Of a DNA stretch of 64,000 nucleotides, positions 9,510-18,376 are shown piece by piece (positions within the stretch are counted from its first letter, which is position 1; each line of letters opens with the position of its first letter). The stretch comes from Streptomyces fodineus. GTDB lineage: Bacteria; Actinomycetota; Actinomycetes; Streptomycetales; Streptomycetaceae. The notes beneath the pieces were generated by a model. The model was not told where the DNA came from. It searched no databases and worked only from the letters and a program-made list of their open reading frames with translations. The stretch is from the NCBI RefSeq assembly GCF_001735805.1, contig NZ_CP017248.1:2914001-2978000 (forward strand), written 5' to 3'. Position numbers and translations under genes: made by a program.

Positions 9510-11545
9510 CCAGCCCGCACGCCACGCCCTGTCCGGAACCGTTCCTGACACCCGACCCGAAGACGGCCGCCGGCAGCCGCATCGCGGACTTCGCCCGCTG
9601 GGCCGCCCGGCACCAGGGCGCCGAAGGTATCCAGGACCCCACCGACTACCAGGCACTGCACCGCTGGTCCGTCACCGACCTGGAAGGTTTCTGGGCCGCG
9701 GTATGGGCGTACTTCGACGTCGACGCGACCACTCCCTACGAGCGGGTGCTGGCCGAGGAGACCATGCCCGGCGCCCGCTGGTTCCCCGGCGCCACCCTGA
9801 ACTACGCCCACCATGCCCTGCGCAACCTGCACCCGGACGCTCCCGCGATCACCGCGCTGGACGAGACCGGCGCCGGCTACGAGATCACAGGCCGGGAGCT
9901 GCGCGCCCGGGTCGCCTCCGTGGCAGCCACTCTGCGCGACCTGGGCGTGACACAGGGCGACCGGGTGGTCGGCTACCTGCCCAACACCCCCCACGCCGTC
10001 ATCGCCTTCCTCGCCACCGCCGGCCTGGGCGCGGTGTGGTCGGTGTGCGGCCAGGACTACGCACCCAAGGCCGCCGCCGACCGATTCGCCCAGCTCCGGC
10101 CGACGGTGCTCATCACGGCTGACGGCTACCTCTTCAACGGCGCCGCCCACGACCGCCGTGCCGCCTCGCTCGAACTGGCCGACGCCCTGCCCACGCTGAA
10201 GGCGACGGTGCTCGTGGACCACCTGGGCCTCACCTGGCCCGAGACCCGGCAGCACACCGGCCTGACGGTTCCCTGGGACGACGCCGCCACCCGCAGCGAG
10301 TACCTCACCATCACCCCGGTGCCCTTCGACCACCCTCTGTGGGTCGTCTTCTCCTCCGGCACCACCGGCCTGCCCAAGGGCATCGTCCACGGGCACGGCG
10401 GCGTCCTGCTGGAGCACCTCAAGATCCTCGGCCTGCACTGCGACCTGGGCATCGGTGACCGCCTGCTGTGGTACACCACCACCCACTGGATGATGTGGAA
10501 CCTGGTCGTCTCCACCCTGCTGACCGGCGCCACCACCTGCACCTACGACGGCAGCCCGGCGCCGGTGGCGCGCCCCGACGTCCTGTGGGGGCTGGCAGAC
10601 CGCCACAAGATCACCGTCTTCGGTACCAGCCCCCAGTACCTGCTGGCCATGGCCAAGCTGGGCATCGAACCCTCCTCCGTGCACGACCTGTCCGCGGTCC
10701 GCGCCGTCGGCTGCACCGGCTCCGCCCTGCCCGCCTCCGCCTACCCGTGGGTCCGCGACCACGTGGGCACCGACGTCCAGCCGGCCTCCACCAGCGGCGG
10801 CACCGACATCGTCTCCGCCTTCGCCGGCAGCGCCCCCACGACCCCCGTCTGGGCCGGCGAGCTCTCCGCCCCCAACCTGGGCGTGGCGCTGGCGGCGTAC
10901 GACGGCGCGGGACGGCCGGTCGTGGACCAGGTCGGCGAACTGGTCGTCACCCGCCCGATGCCGTCCATGCCGCTGTACTTCTGGAACGACCCCGACGGCA
11001 GCCGTTACCGCGATGCCTACTTCGGCGCCTACCCGGGCGTATGGCGGCACGGCGACTGGATCACCCTCACCTCCCACGGTTCGGTGATCGTCCACGGCCG
11101 CTCCGACGCCACCCTCAACCGCAACGGCGTGCGCCTGGGCAGTGCCGACATCCACGACATCGTCGAACGCCTCCCCGAGATCACCGAGGCCCTCGTCATC
11201 GGCGCGGAGGAACCCGACGGCGGCTACTGGATGCCCCTGTTCGTCGTCCCCGCGCCCGGTGTCACGCTGGACGACGCCCTGCGCGAGACGATCCGCGACG
11301 CCATCCGCACCGGCGCCTCCCCCCGCCACGTCCCCGACGAGATCCTCGCCGTGCCGGCCATCCCGCACACCAGGACCGGGAAGAAACTCGAGGTTCCGGT
11401 CAAACGCCTCCTCCAGGGCGCCCCCGCCGAGCAGGTCCTCAACCCCTCGGCGGTCGACAACCCGGACCTGATCGCCTACTTCGCCGGCCTGGGAACAGAA
11501 CGCCGTCAGGCCCGTCATCCGCACACCGTCAAGGACGCCTCATGA
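9506..11545 (+). CDS. Acetoacetate--CoA ligase (acetoacetyl-CoA synthetase)
   Basis: ANL-superfamily adenylating enzyme of 679 residues converting acetoacetate, ATP and CoA to acetoacetyl-CoA. The N-terminal ACAS_N-like region is followed by the P-loop-like VVFSSGTTGLPKGIVHGHGG and the late hinge segment GRSDATLNRNGVRLGSADIH. The C-terminal catalytic lysine region is TRTGKKLEVPVKRLLQG. Family length matches. It overlaps both neighbours by ATGA, so it is co-translated with the ring-cleavage genes. This suggests the pathway releases acetoacetate or a related beta-keto acid, which is inference from the operon. Confidence 0.9.
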   Translation: MTSPHATPCPEPFLTPDPKTAAGSRIADFARWAARHQGAEGIQDPTDYQALHRWSVTDLEGFWAAVWAYFDVDATTPYERVLAEETMPGARWFPGATLNYAHHALRNLHPDAPAITALDETGAGYEITGRELRARVASVAATLRDLGVTQGDRVVGYLPNTPHAVIAFLATAGLGAVWSVCGQDYAPKAAADRFAQLRPTVLITADGYLFNGAAHDRRAASLELADALPTLKATVLVDHLGLTWPETRQHTGLTVPWDDAATRSEYLTITPVPFDHPLWVVFSSGTTGLPKGIVHGHGGVLLEHLKILGLHCDLGIGDRLLWYTTTHWMMWNLVVSTLLTGATTCTYDGSPAPVARPDVLWGLADRHKITVFGTSPQYLLAMAKLGIEPSSVHDLSAVRAVGCTGSALPASAYPWVRDHVGTDVQPASTSGGTDIVSAFAGSAPTTPVWAGELSAPNLGVALAAYDGAGRPVVDQVGELVVTRPMPSMPLYFWNDPDGSRYRDAYFGAYPGVWRHGDWITLTSHGSVIVHGRSDATLNRNGVRLGSADIHDIVERLPEITEALVIGAEEPDGGYWMPLFVVPAPGVTLDDALRETIRDAIRTGASPRHVPDEILAVPAIPHTRTGKKLEVPVKRLLQGAPAEQVLNPSAVDNPDLIAYFAGLGTERRQARHPHTVKDAS

Positions 11546-11784
11546 GCCTCTCCGCCGGCCTGGCCTGTCTCATCGTGCTGATCTTCGCCCTGCCGGGCGT
11601 GGCCAAGATCATGGCCCTCGGCCCGATGCCCGAGCCGGCCGCCCACGCCGGCTTCACCCCAGCGGCCTACCGGCTGATCGGTGCGCTGGAGCCGGCAGGC
11701 AACCCGTGCGGCGCACACCACCGCGGGGACGAGTTTTGGCGGCCCGTCTCCCTTGCGCTGCACGCAGGCGACAGAGGTCCCTGA
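11542..11784 (+). pseudogene. DoxX-like membrane protein, truncated
   Basis: ATG overlaps the ligase stop. The first ~50 residues resemble DoxX-family proteins: MSLSAGLACLIVLIFALPGVAKI, a membrane segment, then AYRLIGALEPAG. Normal members run about 110-130 residues with four membrane helices; here the frame departs from family pattern after LEPAG and stops at 80 residues. The remaining part (GDEFWRPVSLALHAGDR) faintly recalls later DoxX sequence, so an internal deletion or frameshift is likely. Confidence 0.5.
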
Positions 11785-11826
11785 GTCCTGTCAGCGAGCC
11801 CACGATGGGGCTGGCACACTGAATCT

Positions 11827-12531
11827 GTGGTTCCGCCGATGACCGCGACCCACCAAGCCGCGTCCTCATCACTCACAGGCGCCGGCGTGGTGTCGATCTG
11901 CGCATTGCTCTTCACCGTCGCGTCGTTCTGGTGGCTCAACGCCAGACAAGGACGCCTGAAGACGTGGGAGCCTCATGCCTTCGCAGCGATCATCCACTCT
12001 TCCACGGCCCGCCTGCGGCTCCCGCTCGTCCTTCACAACACCGGCCCCAAGCCGATCGTCGTACAGGACCTCATCCTGACCTTCCCCGACGAGCCCGCTT
12101 CTCACCTGCCGCTGCTGTGGGTGTCCTCACCGTCCCGCCTCCAGCCGGGGCCGGACGAGGATGCGAAGTTGCCGGCCGGCTTCGTCGTGCCCGGCAGAGA
12201 AGCGCAACAACTCTTCATCGAGTTCGAGGCACCGTTTTCCGGGTTCATGCCGGAAGCCCGTGACTACAAGGTCCAGCTGCAGGCGAGGGTCGGCCACCGC
12301 AAGGGGTGGCGCCGCCTGCTGACGTTCACCCTGCGGGCCGCCAACATCATCGATCCGGATCGCTACACCGTCTACAACAACGCACCGGTCGAGCTGACGA
12401 AGGAAGATCAGAAAAGGGCGGATGCCGCGCTCCTCGAACTGCTGGGAGAGCAAGGGGACGACTCCTCTCCGGGCAGCGGGAGGCACCGGAATTCTTCGAA
12501 CGACGATGACGACGCCGGCACGAGCCACTGA
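11827..12531 (+). CDS. Hypothetical single-pass membrane protein
   Basis: 234 residues, not recognised. One N-terminal hydrophobic segment (VVSICALLFTVASFWWLNA, about residues 21-39) is followed by a soluble, beta-rich domain with LPLVLHNTGPKPIVVQDL and VPGREAQQLFIEFEAPF. That pattern is reminiscent of Ig-like folds, and the tail is acidic and Ser/Asp-rich. GTG 11827 and ATG 11839 are both possible starts, and neither has a strong ribosome-binding site. GC is somewhat lower than in neighbours. It is isolated between the catabolic operon and a gene-poor stretch. Confidence 0.55.
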   Translation: MVPPMTATHQAASSSLTGAGVVSICALLFTVASFWWLNARQGRLKTWEPHAFAAIIHSSTARLRLPLVLHNTGPKPIVVQDLILTFPDEPASHLPLLWVSSPSRLQPGPDEDAKLPAGFVVPGREAQQLFIEFEAPFSGFMPEARDYKVQLQARVGHRKGWRRLLTFTLRAANIIDPDRYTVYNNAPVELTKEDQKRADAALLELLGEQGDDSSPGSGRHRNSSNDDDDAGTSH

Positions 12532-13059
12532 CGCAGCACCTGTGATCGGACCTCCGGAGCGTACGGCGGCGGCGACCGGTCGGTGGCATCAGCTCGAGGG
12601 CGCCGCAGCACCGGAGTTCGTTGATCAGCGAGGTGGGCCGGCCAGTCGGGCGTGAGACCCGGTACCTCCGCAGCCTTCGCCACGGTCTCCGTCTCGGCGG
12701 CGCGCCGATGGCGCAGGGAGGCGCCGTGCTCCGGGCAGACGGGTCGAGGGTGCCTGGCGAACCAGGTAGCGCGTCGGCGGTTGCCAAGGCCGCTGCCGGC
12801 CAGGACCTTCTCCTTGGGCTCGACAGCCGACCGGGCAACCGTCATGACGCTCCGCCAGAATCAGCGTCGGACGAGCGTCAAGACGCTTCCCCAACCGCCC
12901 CCACGAGGTCGGGGCGTAGCACGCCCCACCCGCGCCCCGGTACGCGAAAGTCGCAGGTCAGACACGCGGCGCGCGTCTGCAAAACGCTCCACGCGGCGGA
13001 CCCGTGGAAACAGGTCCAGCCGACCCGCCCGGAACCTCAGAAATCAGGGAACTCGCAGG
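12532..13059. other. Gene-poor junction between accessory and core regions
   Basis: Frames are open on both strands, but none has family-like sequence or a ribosome-binding site. Two structures are visible: a perfect 7-bp hairpin GGGGCGT-AGC-ACGCCCC at 12911-12927, and a 12-base direct repeat TCGCAGGTCAGA at 12951-12962 and 13053-13064. The second copy spans the stop codon of the next gene. This is the boundary between the catabolic cluster and the conserved block. Confidence 0.5.
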
Positions 13060-14388
13060 TCAGAGGCTCTTCGCGGCAGGCTCAAGAATCGCCACGCACT
13101 CCACATGATGCGTCATCGGAAACAGATCGAACGCCCGAAGCATCCGCACCCGGTACCCGCCCTCCCGGAAGTACCCCAGGTCACGAGCCAGCGCAGCGGG
13201 ATCGCAGGCGACGTACGCGATGCGGCGGGCGCCCAGGGAGGTGAGGTGGGCGACCGTGCCGCGGCCCGCGCCGGCCCTCGGGGGGTCCAGGACGATCAGG
13301 TCGACCTCGGTGATGCCCGTGCGCGGCAGGACCGACTCGACCTTGCCCTGTTCGATGCGGACCCGGGGGAAGTCGGCGAGGTTGTGGCGGGCGTCCTCGA
13401 CCGCCCGCTTGCCGGACTCGATGCCGAGGACCGCGCCCTTCTCGCCGAGGCGGTCGGCCAGGGCGCCGGCGAAGAGGCCGACGCCGCAGTAGAGGTCCAG
13501 GGCCATCTCGCCCTTGCGGGGCAGCAGGCCCTGCATGACCGCTGTCACCAGGGTGTCCGCCGCCTTCGGGTGGACCTGCCAGAAGCCGCCGTTGCCCACG
13601 CGGTGGGTACGGCCGTCCGCGCGCTCGCGCACGAAGGGGCGGCCGTGGACGCGGTGCACCCCGCCGGACTTCTCGTCGACCCGGAGGACGGAGACCGGCT
13701 TGTCCAGCTCCACCAGGGGAAGGCGGGCGCCGGGACGCGGTGTCAGGATCACCTGGCGGTCCTGCGAGCCCGTCGCCGCGATCGCCTCGACCGACTCCAT
13801 GCCGGTCCAGTCCCGCCGCTCGATGCCCAGCTCGCTGACGCCCTCCGCCGCGATCATGCAGTGGTCGATGCGCTCGACCTCGTGCGAGCGGTGGCGGCGC
13901 AGGCCCGCGTGGCCCTCGGCGTCGACGGCGTACTGGACGCGCGTGCGCCACTGCGGGACCTGGCCCGCGGGCATCTTGTCGCCCTCGGCCGGCATCACCG
14001 TGCCGTCCCAGCCGGCCTCCTCGGGGGTGAGGCCGGCGAGCCGCTTGAGCTGTTCGGCGATCACCTCGCCCTTGAGGCGGCGCTGGGCGCCCGGCTTGGC
14101 GTGCTGCCAGTCGCAGCCGCCGCAGCGGCCGGGCCCGGCGAAGGGGCAGGGGGCCTCGACGCGGTCCTTGGAGGGCTCCAGGATCCGTACCGCGTCCGCG
14201 CGCAGGAAGCGGGCGCCCTCCTCGCCCTCGGTCACCCGGGCCACCACCCGCTCGCCCGGCAGCGCGTGCCGGACGAACAGCACCTGGCCCTCGGCCGTAC
14301 GGGCGATGCAGTGGCCGCCGTGGGCGACGGGGCCGATCTCGACCTCGTACTCCTGGCCCACCAGAGACTTCGTCGGTTCTGCCTGCAT
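13060..14388 (-). CDS. TRAM-domain class I SAM-dependent RNA uracil-C5 methyltransferase (TrmA/RlmD family)
   Basis: 442 residues. An N-terminal TRAM RNA-binding domain is followed by a Cys-rich segment CPFAGPGRCGGC resembling the iron-sulfur site of RlmC/RlmD enzymes. The Rossmann methyltransferase part has LDLYCGVGLFAGALA for SAM binding. The catalytic region is VLDPPRAGAG and VACDPAALARDL, where Cys is the nucleophile. ATG 14388 was chosen because GGAG lies about 10 bases upstream; the longer open frame upstream is low-complexity. It is the Rv2689c counterpart, next to the same permease and Trk genes as in mycobacteria. Whether it modifies tRNA or rRNA is not resolved. Confidence 0.88.
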   Translation of the reverse strand: MQAEPTKSLVGQEYEVEIGPVAHGGHCIARTAEGQVLFVRHALPGERVVARVTEGEEGARFLRADAVRILEPSKDRVEAPCPFAGPGRCGGCDWQHAKPGAQRRLKGEVIAEQLKRLAGLTPEEAGWDGTVMPAEGDKMPAGQVPQWRTRVQYAVDAEGHAGLRRHRSHEVERIDHCMIAAEGVSELGIERRDWTGMESVEAIAATGSQDRQVILTPRPGARLPLVELDKPVSVLRVDEKSGGVHRVHGRPFVRERADGRTHRVGNGGFWQVHPKAADTLVTAVMQGLLPRKGEMALDLYCGVGLFAGALADRLGEKGAVLGIESGKRAVEDARHNLADFPRVRIEQGKVESVLPRTGITEVDLIVLDPPRAGAGRGTVAHLTSLGARRIAYVACDPAALARDLGYFREGGYRVRMLRAFDLFPMTHHVECVAILEPAAKSL

Positions 14389-14479
14389 GGCGGGGTGACT
14401 CCAGATCCAGAAAGGGGAAACGGCCGCAAACCGGCGGGCCGGACAACAGCCCACCAGTCTACGGCCTCGAAGTCCCGCC

Positions 14480-16531
14480 TCAGTCCTCGGCCGCCGACGG
14501 CTGCTTGGGCCGCTCCCCGGCCGGGCCGCGCCGTACGGCACCCGGTGCGTTCCACTCCTGCCGCTTGCGGGCCCGGACCTTCGCCGCCTCGGAGGACGCC
14601 AGCTGGTAGGGCACGGAGGTGACCATCACGCCGGGCGTGAACAGCAGGCGGCCCTTCAGGCGCAGGGCGCTCTGGTTGTGCAGCAGGTGCTCGTACCAGT
14701 GGCCGACCACGTACTCGGGGATGATCACGGAGACCGCGTCGCGCGGGGACTCCTTGCGCAGGCTCTTGACGTACTCGATCACCGGGCGGGTGACCTCGCG
14801 GTACGGCGAGTCCAGGACCTTCAGCGGTACGTCGATGCCGCGCCGCTCCCACTCCTCGTGCAGCGCCTTGGTCTCGGCCGGGTCGACGTTGACCGTCAGC
14901 GCCTCCAGGGTGTCCGAGCGCATCAGCCTGGCGTAGGCCAGGGCGCGCAGGGTGGGGCGGTGGATCTTCGAGATCAGCACCACCGAGTGCACCCGCGAGG
15001 GGCGGACCAGGTCGTCGTCCGGCTCCTCGGGGGCGGCGATCTCCTCGGCGACGCGGTCGTAGTGCTTACGGATCGCGGTCATCGTCGCGTAGAAGATGCA
15101 CATGCCCATCAGGGCCACCCAGGCGCCGTGCGTGAACTTGGTGACCAGGACGACGACGAGCACCAGGCCGGTGAAGAAGGCGCCGAACGCGTTGATCGCG
15201 CGGGAGCGGATCATGTGGCGGCGCTTGGCCTGGTCCGTCTCGACCGCCAGGTGCCGGTTCCAGTGCCGGACCATGCCGGTCTGGCTGAGCGTGAAGGACA
15301 CGAACACGCCGACGATGTACAGCTGGATCAGGCGGGTCGAGTCGGCGCCGTAGATGACGGTCAGCAGGGTCGCGGCGCCCGCGAGCAGCACGATGCCGTT
15401 GGAGAAGGCGAGCCGGTCGCCGCGGGTGTGCAGCTGGCGCGGGAGGTAGCGGTCCTGGGCGAGGATCGAGCCGAGCAGCGGGAAGCCGTTGTAGGCCGTG
15501 TTCGCCGCCAGGAACAGGACCAGCGCGGTGGCGGCCGCGAGGACCACGAACAGGAAGCTGCCCTTGCCGAAGACCGCCTCGGCGACCTGCGAGATCACCG
15601 GGTTCTGGACATAGCCCGAGCCCAGCGGGTGGCCGTTGTGGATCAGGTCGGTGGCCGGGTTCTCGGCCATGCGGACCTTGGTCGTCATGGCGAGGGCGAT
15701 GATGCCGCAGAACATGGTGACGGCGAGCCCGCCCATCAGCGCGAGCGTGGTCGCCGCGTTCTTCGACTTGGGCTTGCGGAAGGCCGGGACGCCGTTGGAG
15801 ATGGCCTCCACGCCGGTGAGTGCGGCACAGCCGGAGGAGAAGGCGCGCAGCAGCAGGAAGACGAGCGCGAAGCCCGCGAGGCCCTGGTGTTCGGCGTTGA
15901 TGTGGTAGTCGGCGGTCGGCGCCCGCATGGTGTTGCCGAGGACCAGGCCCCGGAACGCGCCCCACGCGATCATGATGAAGACGCCGCCGACGAACACGTA
16001 CGTCGGGATCGCGAAGAGCTTGCCGGACTCCTTCACGCCACGCAGGTTCATCAGCGTGAGCAGCACGATCACGGCGACCGCGCACAGCACCTTGTGCTCG
16101 ACCACGAACGGGATCGCGGAGCCGAGGTTCTCGATGCCGGAGGCGATGGAGACGGCGACGGTGAGGACGTAGTCGACGAGCAGAGCGCTGGCCACGGTCA
16201 GGCCGGCCCTGGGGCCGAGGTTGGTGGTGGCGACCTCGTAGTCGCCGCCGCCGCTCGGATAGGCGTGGACGTTCTGCCGGTAGGAGGCGACCACCGTGAA
16301 CATCAGCACGACGACCGCGACCGCGATCCAGGGGCTGAAGTGGTACGCCGACACGCCCGCGATGGACAGGACCAGCAGGACCTCTCCCGGCGCGTAGGCG
16401 ACGGAGGACAGCGGGTCGGAGGCGAAGACGGGGAGTGCGATGCGCTTCGGCAGGAGCGTTTCGCCCAGCCGGTCACTGCGCAGTGCGCGCCCGATCAGAA
16501 TCCGTTTGGGCACGTCGGTCAGTTTGGACAC
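14480..16531 (-). CDS. APC-superfamily amino acid permease
   Basis: Integral membrane transporter of 683 residues with about 12 predicted helices and a soluble C-terminal tail of about 170 residues. Landmarks are the first-helix motif FASDPLSSVAYAPGE and the substrate-binding-like YPSGGGDYEVA. GTG 16531 was chosen by homology to MSKLTDVPKRI starts; no good ribosome-binding site precedes it, so leaderless translation is possible. It is the Rv2690c counterpart and diverges from the small ORF and TrkA genes. The cargo may be an amino acid or potassium-linked, and cannot be settled here. Confidence 0.88.
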   Translation of the reverse strand: MSKLTDVPKRILIGRALRSDRLGETLLPKRIALPVFASDPLSSVAYAPGEVLLVLSIAGVSAYHFSPWIAVAVVVLMFTVVASYRQNVHAYPSGGGDYEVATTNLGPRAGLTVASALLVDYVLTVAVSIASGIENLGSAIPFVVEHKVLCAVAVIVLLTLMNLRGVKESGKLFAIPTYVFVGGVFIMIAWGAFRGLVLGNTMRAPTADYHINAEHQGLAGFALVFLLLRAFSSGCAALTGVEAISNGVPAFRKPKSKNAATTLALMGGLAVTMFCGIIALAMTTKVRMAENPATDLIHNGHPLGSGYVQNPVISQVAEAVFGKGSFLFVVLAAATALVLFLAANTAYNGFPLLGSILAQDRYLPRQLHTRGDRLAFSNGIVLLAGAATLLTVIYGADSTRLIQLYIVGVFVSFTLSQTGMVRHWNRHLAVETDQAKRRHMIRSRAINAFGAFFTGLVLVVVLVTKFTHGAWVALMGMCIFYATMTAIRKHYDRVAEEIAAPEEPDDDLVRPSRVHSVVLISKIHRPTLRALAYARLMRSDTLEALTVNVDPAETKALHEEWERRGIDVPLKVLDSPYREVTRPVIEYVKSLRKESPRDAVSVIIPEYVVGHWYEHLLHNQSALRLKGRLLFTPGVMVTSVPYQLASSEAAKVRARKRQEWNAPGAVRRGPAGERPKQPSAAED

Positions 16532-16692
16532 GACAGAGGATCGTAAGCCTTCGTACCGGCGGCCGCCCACCCGGTACCCCGGATCTGCCTCACGAGTGAA
16601 ATCAGCGGCGCACCTTACTGCGGATTCCGTGGTCCGTGCGCTCCCCGTGCCTAGATGGCAGATCCCGCATGTCATCGCAGTTCGGAGGACCC

Positions 16693-16821
16693 ATGCCCGC
16701 CACCGCGGAGCTGATCGGGGCGACCCTCGCCCTGCTCGGCCTCGGAATCCTGACCTTGTGCAGCGTGCGCAGCATCACTCGCCGCAGGCCGCCCCCGGTG
16801 ATCGCCGACGCGGACGGCTGA
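16693..16821 (+). CDS. Small membrane protein, 42 residues
   Basis: A short ORF with an excellent ribosome-binding site (GGAGGA, four bases before ATG). It encodes one hydrophobic helix (LIGATLALLGLGILTLCSV) and a basic tail SITRRRPPPV ending in an acidic tip, giving an N-out/C-in type topology. It lies between the divergent permease and the TrkA pair. No family recognised; it could be a regulatory micropeptide of the adjacent transport genes, which is speculation. Confidence 0.6.
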   Translation: MPATAELIGATLALLGLGILTLCSVRSITRRRPPPVIADADG

Positions 16822-16909
16822 CGCTGCCGACGCGCATGATCGCGGACCGTGATCACGGCGAACGCGCGCCAGGGGGTGCCCACCTCCCGGCGCCCATGTG
16901 TAGCTTTGG

Positions 16910-16932
16910 GCCTCGGTCTGAGACCCTGAGGC
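16910..16932 (+). promoter_or_regulatory. Imperfect inverted repeat before the TrkA pair
   Basis: Core GGTCT-G-AGACC (16915-16925) is flanked by GCCTC and GAGGC arms offset by two bases. It lies 35 bases upstream of the first TrkA GTG start. It may be an operator or a leader hairpin. Confidence 0.35.
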
Positions 16933-16966
16933 TGAGCAGTAACTTTTGGACACCGGAAGGACGGTC

Positions 16967-17638
16967 GTGCACATCGTCATCATGGGCTGTGGGAGAGTGG
17001 GTTCCGCTCTTGCCCAGACCCTGGAGCAACAGGGCCACACGGTCGCCGTGATCGACCAGGACCCCACCGCCTTCCGCCGACTGGGCCCCGGTTTCGGGGG
17101 CCGCCGGGTCACCGGTGTCGGCTTCGACCAGGACACCCTGCGCGAGGCCGGCATCGAGGAGGCCGGCGCCTTCGCGGCCGTGTCCAGCGGTGACAACTCC
17201 AACATCATCTCCGCCCGCGTGGCCCGCGAGATGTTCGGCGTGGAGAACGTGGCCGCCCGTATCTACGACCCGCGCCGCGCCGAGGTCTACCAGCGGCTCG
17301 GCATCCCCACCGTGGCGACGGTCCGCTGGACCGCCGACCAGATGCTGCGCCGGCTGCTGCCGTCGGGTGCCGAGCCGCTGTGGCGCGACCCCACCGGCGG
17401 GGTGCAGCTCGCCGAGGTGCACGCCTCCGCGAAGTGGGTCGGGCACAAGATCAGCAAGCTGCAGGAGGAGACGGGCGTCCGCGTGGCGTTCCTGACCCGC
17501 CTCGGCGAGGCGATCCTGCCGACCTCGCAGACGGTGCTGCAGGAGGGCGACCTCGTGCATGTGATGATGCGGGCGGACGACGTCGAGAAGGTCGAGGCGG
17601 CGTTCGCCCAGGGCCCGGAAGAGGAGAGCGGTCACTGA
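16967..17638 (+). CDS. ceoB: TrkA-family potassium uptake regulatory protein (CeoB-like)
   Basis: Cytosolic nucleotide-binding subunit of 223 residues controlling a Trk/Ktr or related K+ transporter. The RCK_N domain starts with VIMGCGRVGSALAQTLEQQG, and the RCK_C domain lies after about residue 140. GTG 16967 is preferred over the upstream TTG because GGAAGGAC sits seven bases before it and the beta-strand begins at MHIVIMG. Its stop overlaps the next ATG (TGATG). The pair matches mycobacterial CeoB/CeoC (Rv2691/Rv2692). No Trk membrane subunit lies in the window; the divergent permease is the nearest candidate partner. Confidence 0.87.
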   Translation: MHIVIMGCGRVGSALAQTLEQQGHTVAVIDQDPTAFRRLGPGFGGRRVTGVGFDQDTLREAGIEEAGAFAAVSSGDNSNIISARVAREMFGVENVAARIYDPRRAEVYQRLGIPTVATVRWTADQMLRRLLPSGAEPLWRDPTGGVQLAEVHASAKWVGHKISKLQEETGVRVAFLTRLGEAILPTSQTVLQEGDLVHVMMRADDVEKVEAAFAQGPEEESGH

Positions 17639-18309
17639 TGAGGGTCGCCATTGCCGGGGCCGGCGCCGTCGGCCGCTCGATCGCGAGCGAGCTGCTGGAG
17701 AACGGCCACGAGGTCCTGCTCATCGACAAGGCCCCGACCGCCATCTCGGTGGAGCGGGTGCCCCAGGCGGAGTGGCTGCTGGCCGACGCCTGCGAGATCA
17801 CGTCCCTGGACGAGGCGGCGCTCCAGCGCTGCAACGTCGCCATCGCCGCGACCGGCGACGACAAGGTCAACCTGGTCGTCTCGCTGCTCGCCAAGACGGA
17901 GTACGGCGTCCCGCGCGTCGTCGCCCGCGTCAACAACCCCAAGAACGAGTGGCTGTTCAACGAGGCCTGGGGCGTGGACGTGGCCGTCTCCACCCCGCGC
18001 CTGATGTCCGCCCTGGTCGAGGAGGCGGTGAGCGTCGGCGACCTGGTCCGCCTGCTCCGCTTCAGCCACGGCGACGCCAACCTCGTCGAGCTGACCCTGC
18101 CGGAGGAGTCGGCCCTGGCCGGCACCCAGGTCGGCGACGTCGAGTGGCCCGAGGACACCTCCCTGGTCACGATCATCCGCGGCACCCGCGTCCTGACCCC
18201 GTCCAAGGAGGACTCCCTGGAGCCGGGCGACGAGCTGCTGTTCGTGGCCGCGCAGGCTCGTGAGGAGCAGCTGGAGGAACTGCTGTCGGTGCGGCGGGAA
18301 GAGACCTGA
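17638..18309 (+). CDS. ceoC: TrkA-family potassium uptake regulatory protein (CeoC-like)
   Basis: 223 residues, paralogous to the preceding gene and translationally coupled by TGATG. RCK_N is MRVAIAGAGAVGRSIASELL with the acidic strand-2 residue in LLIDKA for the ribose. A conserved FNEAWGVDVAVSTP region and an RCK_C domain after about residue 135 follow. It probably forms hetero-oligomers with the upstream protein and senses NAD(H) or ATP. Transcription ends at a strong bidirectional hairpin. Confidence 0.87.
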   Translation: MRVAIAGAGAVGRSIASELLENGHEVLLIDKAPTAISVERVPQAEWLLADACEITSLDEAALQRCNVAIAATGDDKVNLVVSLLAKTEYGVPRVVARVNNPKNEWLFNEAWGVDVAVSTPRLMSALVEEAVSVGDLVRLLRFSHGDANLVELTLPEESALAGTQVGDVEWPEDTSLVTIIRGTRVLTPSKEDSLEPGDELLFVAAQAREEQLEELLSVRREET

Positions 18310-18320
18310 CCGACCGCATG

Positions 18321-18358
18321 GGAGAAGGGCGCCCCTGACACCAGGGGCGCCCTTCTCC
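18321..18358. terminator. Bidirectional terminator, 17-bp perfect stem
   Basis: GGAGAAGGGCGCCCCTG pairs perfectly with its complement across an ACAC tetraloop. It lies between the convergent ceoC stop and the DUF3159 stop. Confidence 0.85.
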
Positions 18359-18376
18359 GTCGTACGACGGGTGTCT

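Noticed and set aside
8939..11524. 861-codon minus-strand ORF opposite the hydroxylase and ligase genes
   Set aside because: It is the antisense of two well-matched families, and its Gly/Val/Asp-rich composition is what mirror frames of high-GC genes look like.
1..12531. Integrative element carrying the catabolic cluster
   Set aside because: No integrase, transposase, tRNA or clear attachment duplication was found; only a short 12-base repeat near one edge.
12408..12894. Minus-strand ORFs of 89-145 codons in the gene-poor stretch
   Set aside because: Arg/Pro/Ser-rich composition, no start signal, and no recognisable domain; typical of high-GC shadow frames.
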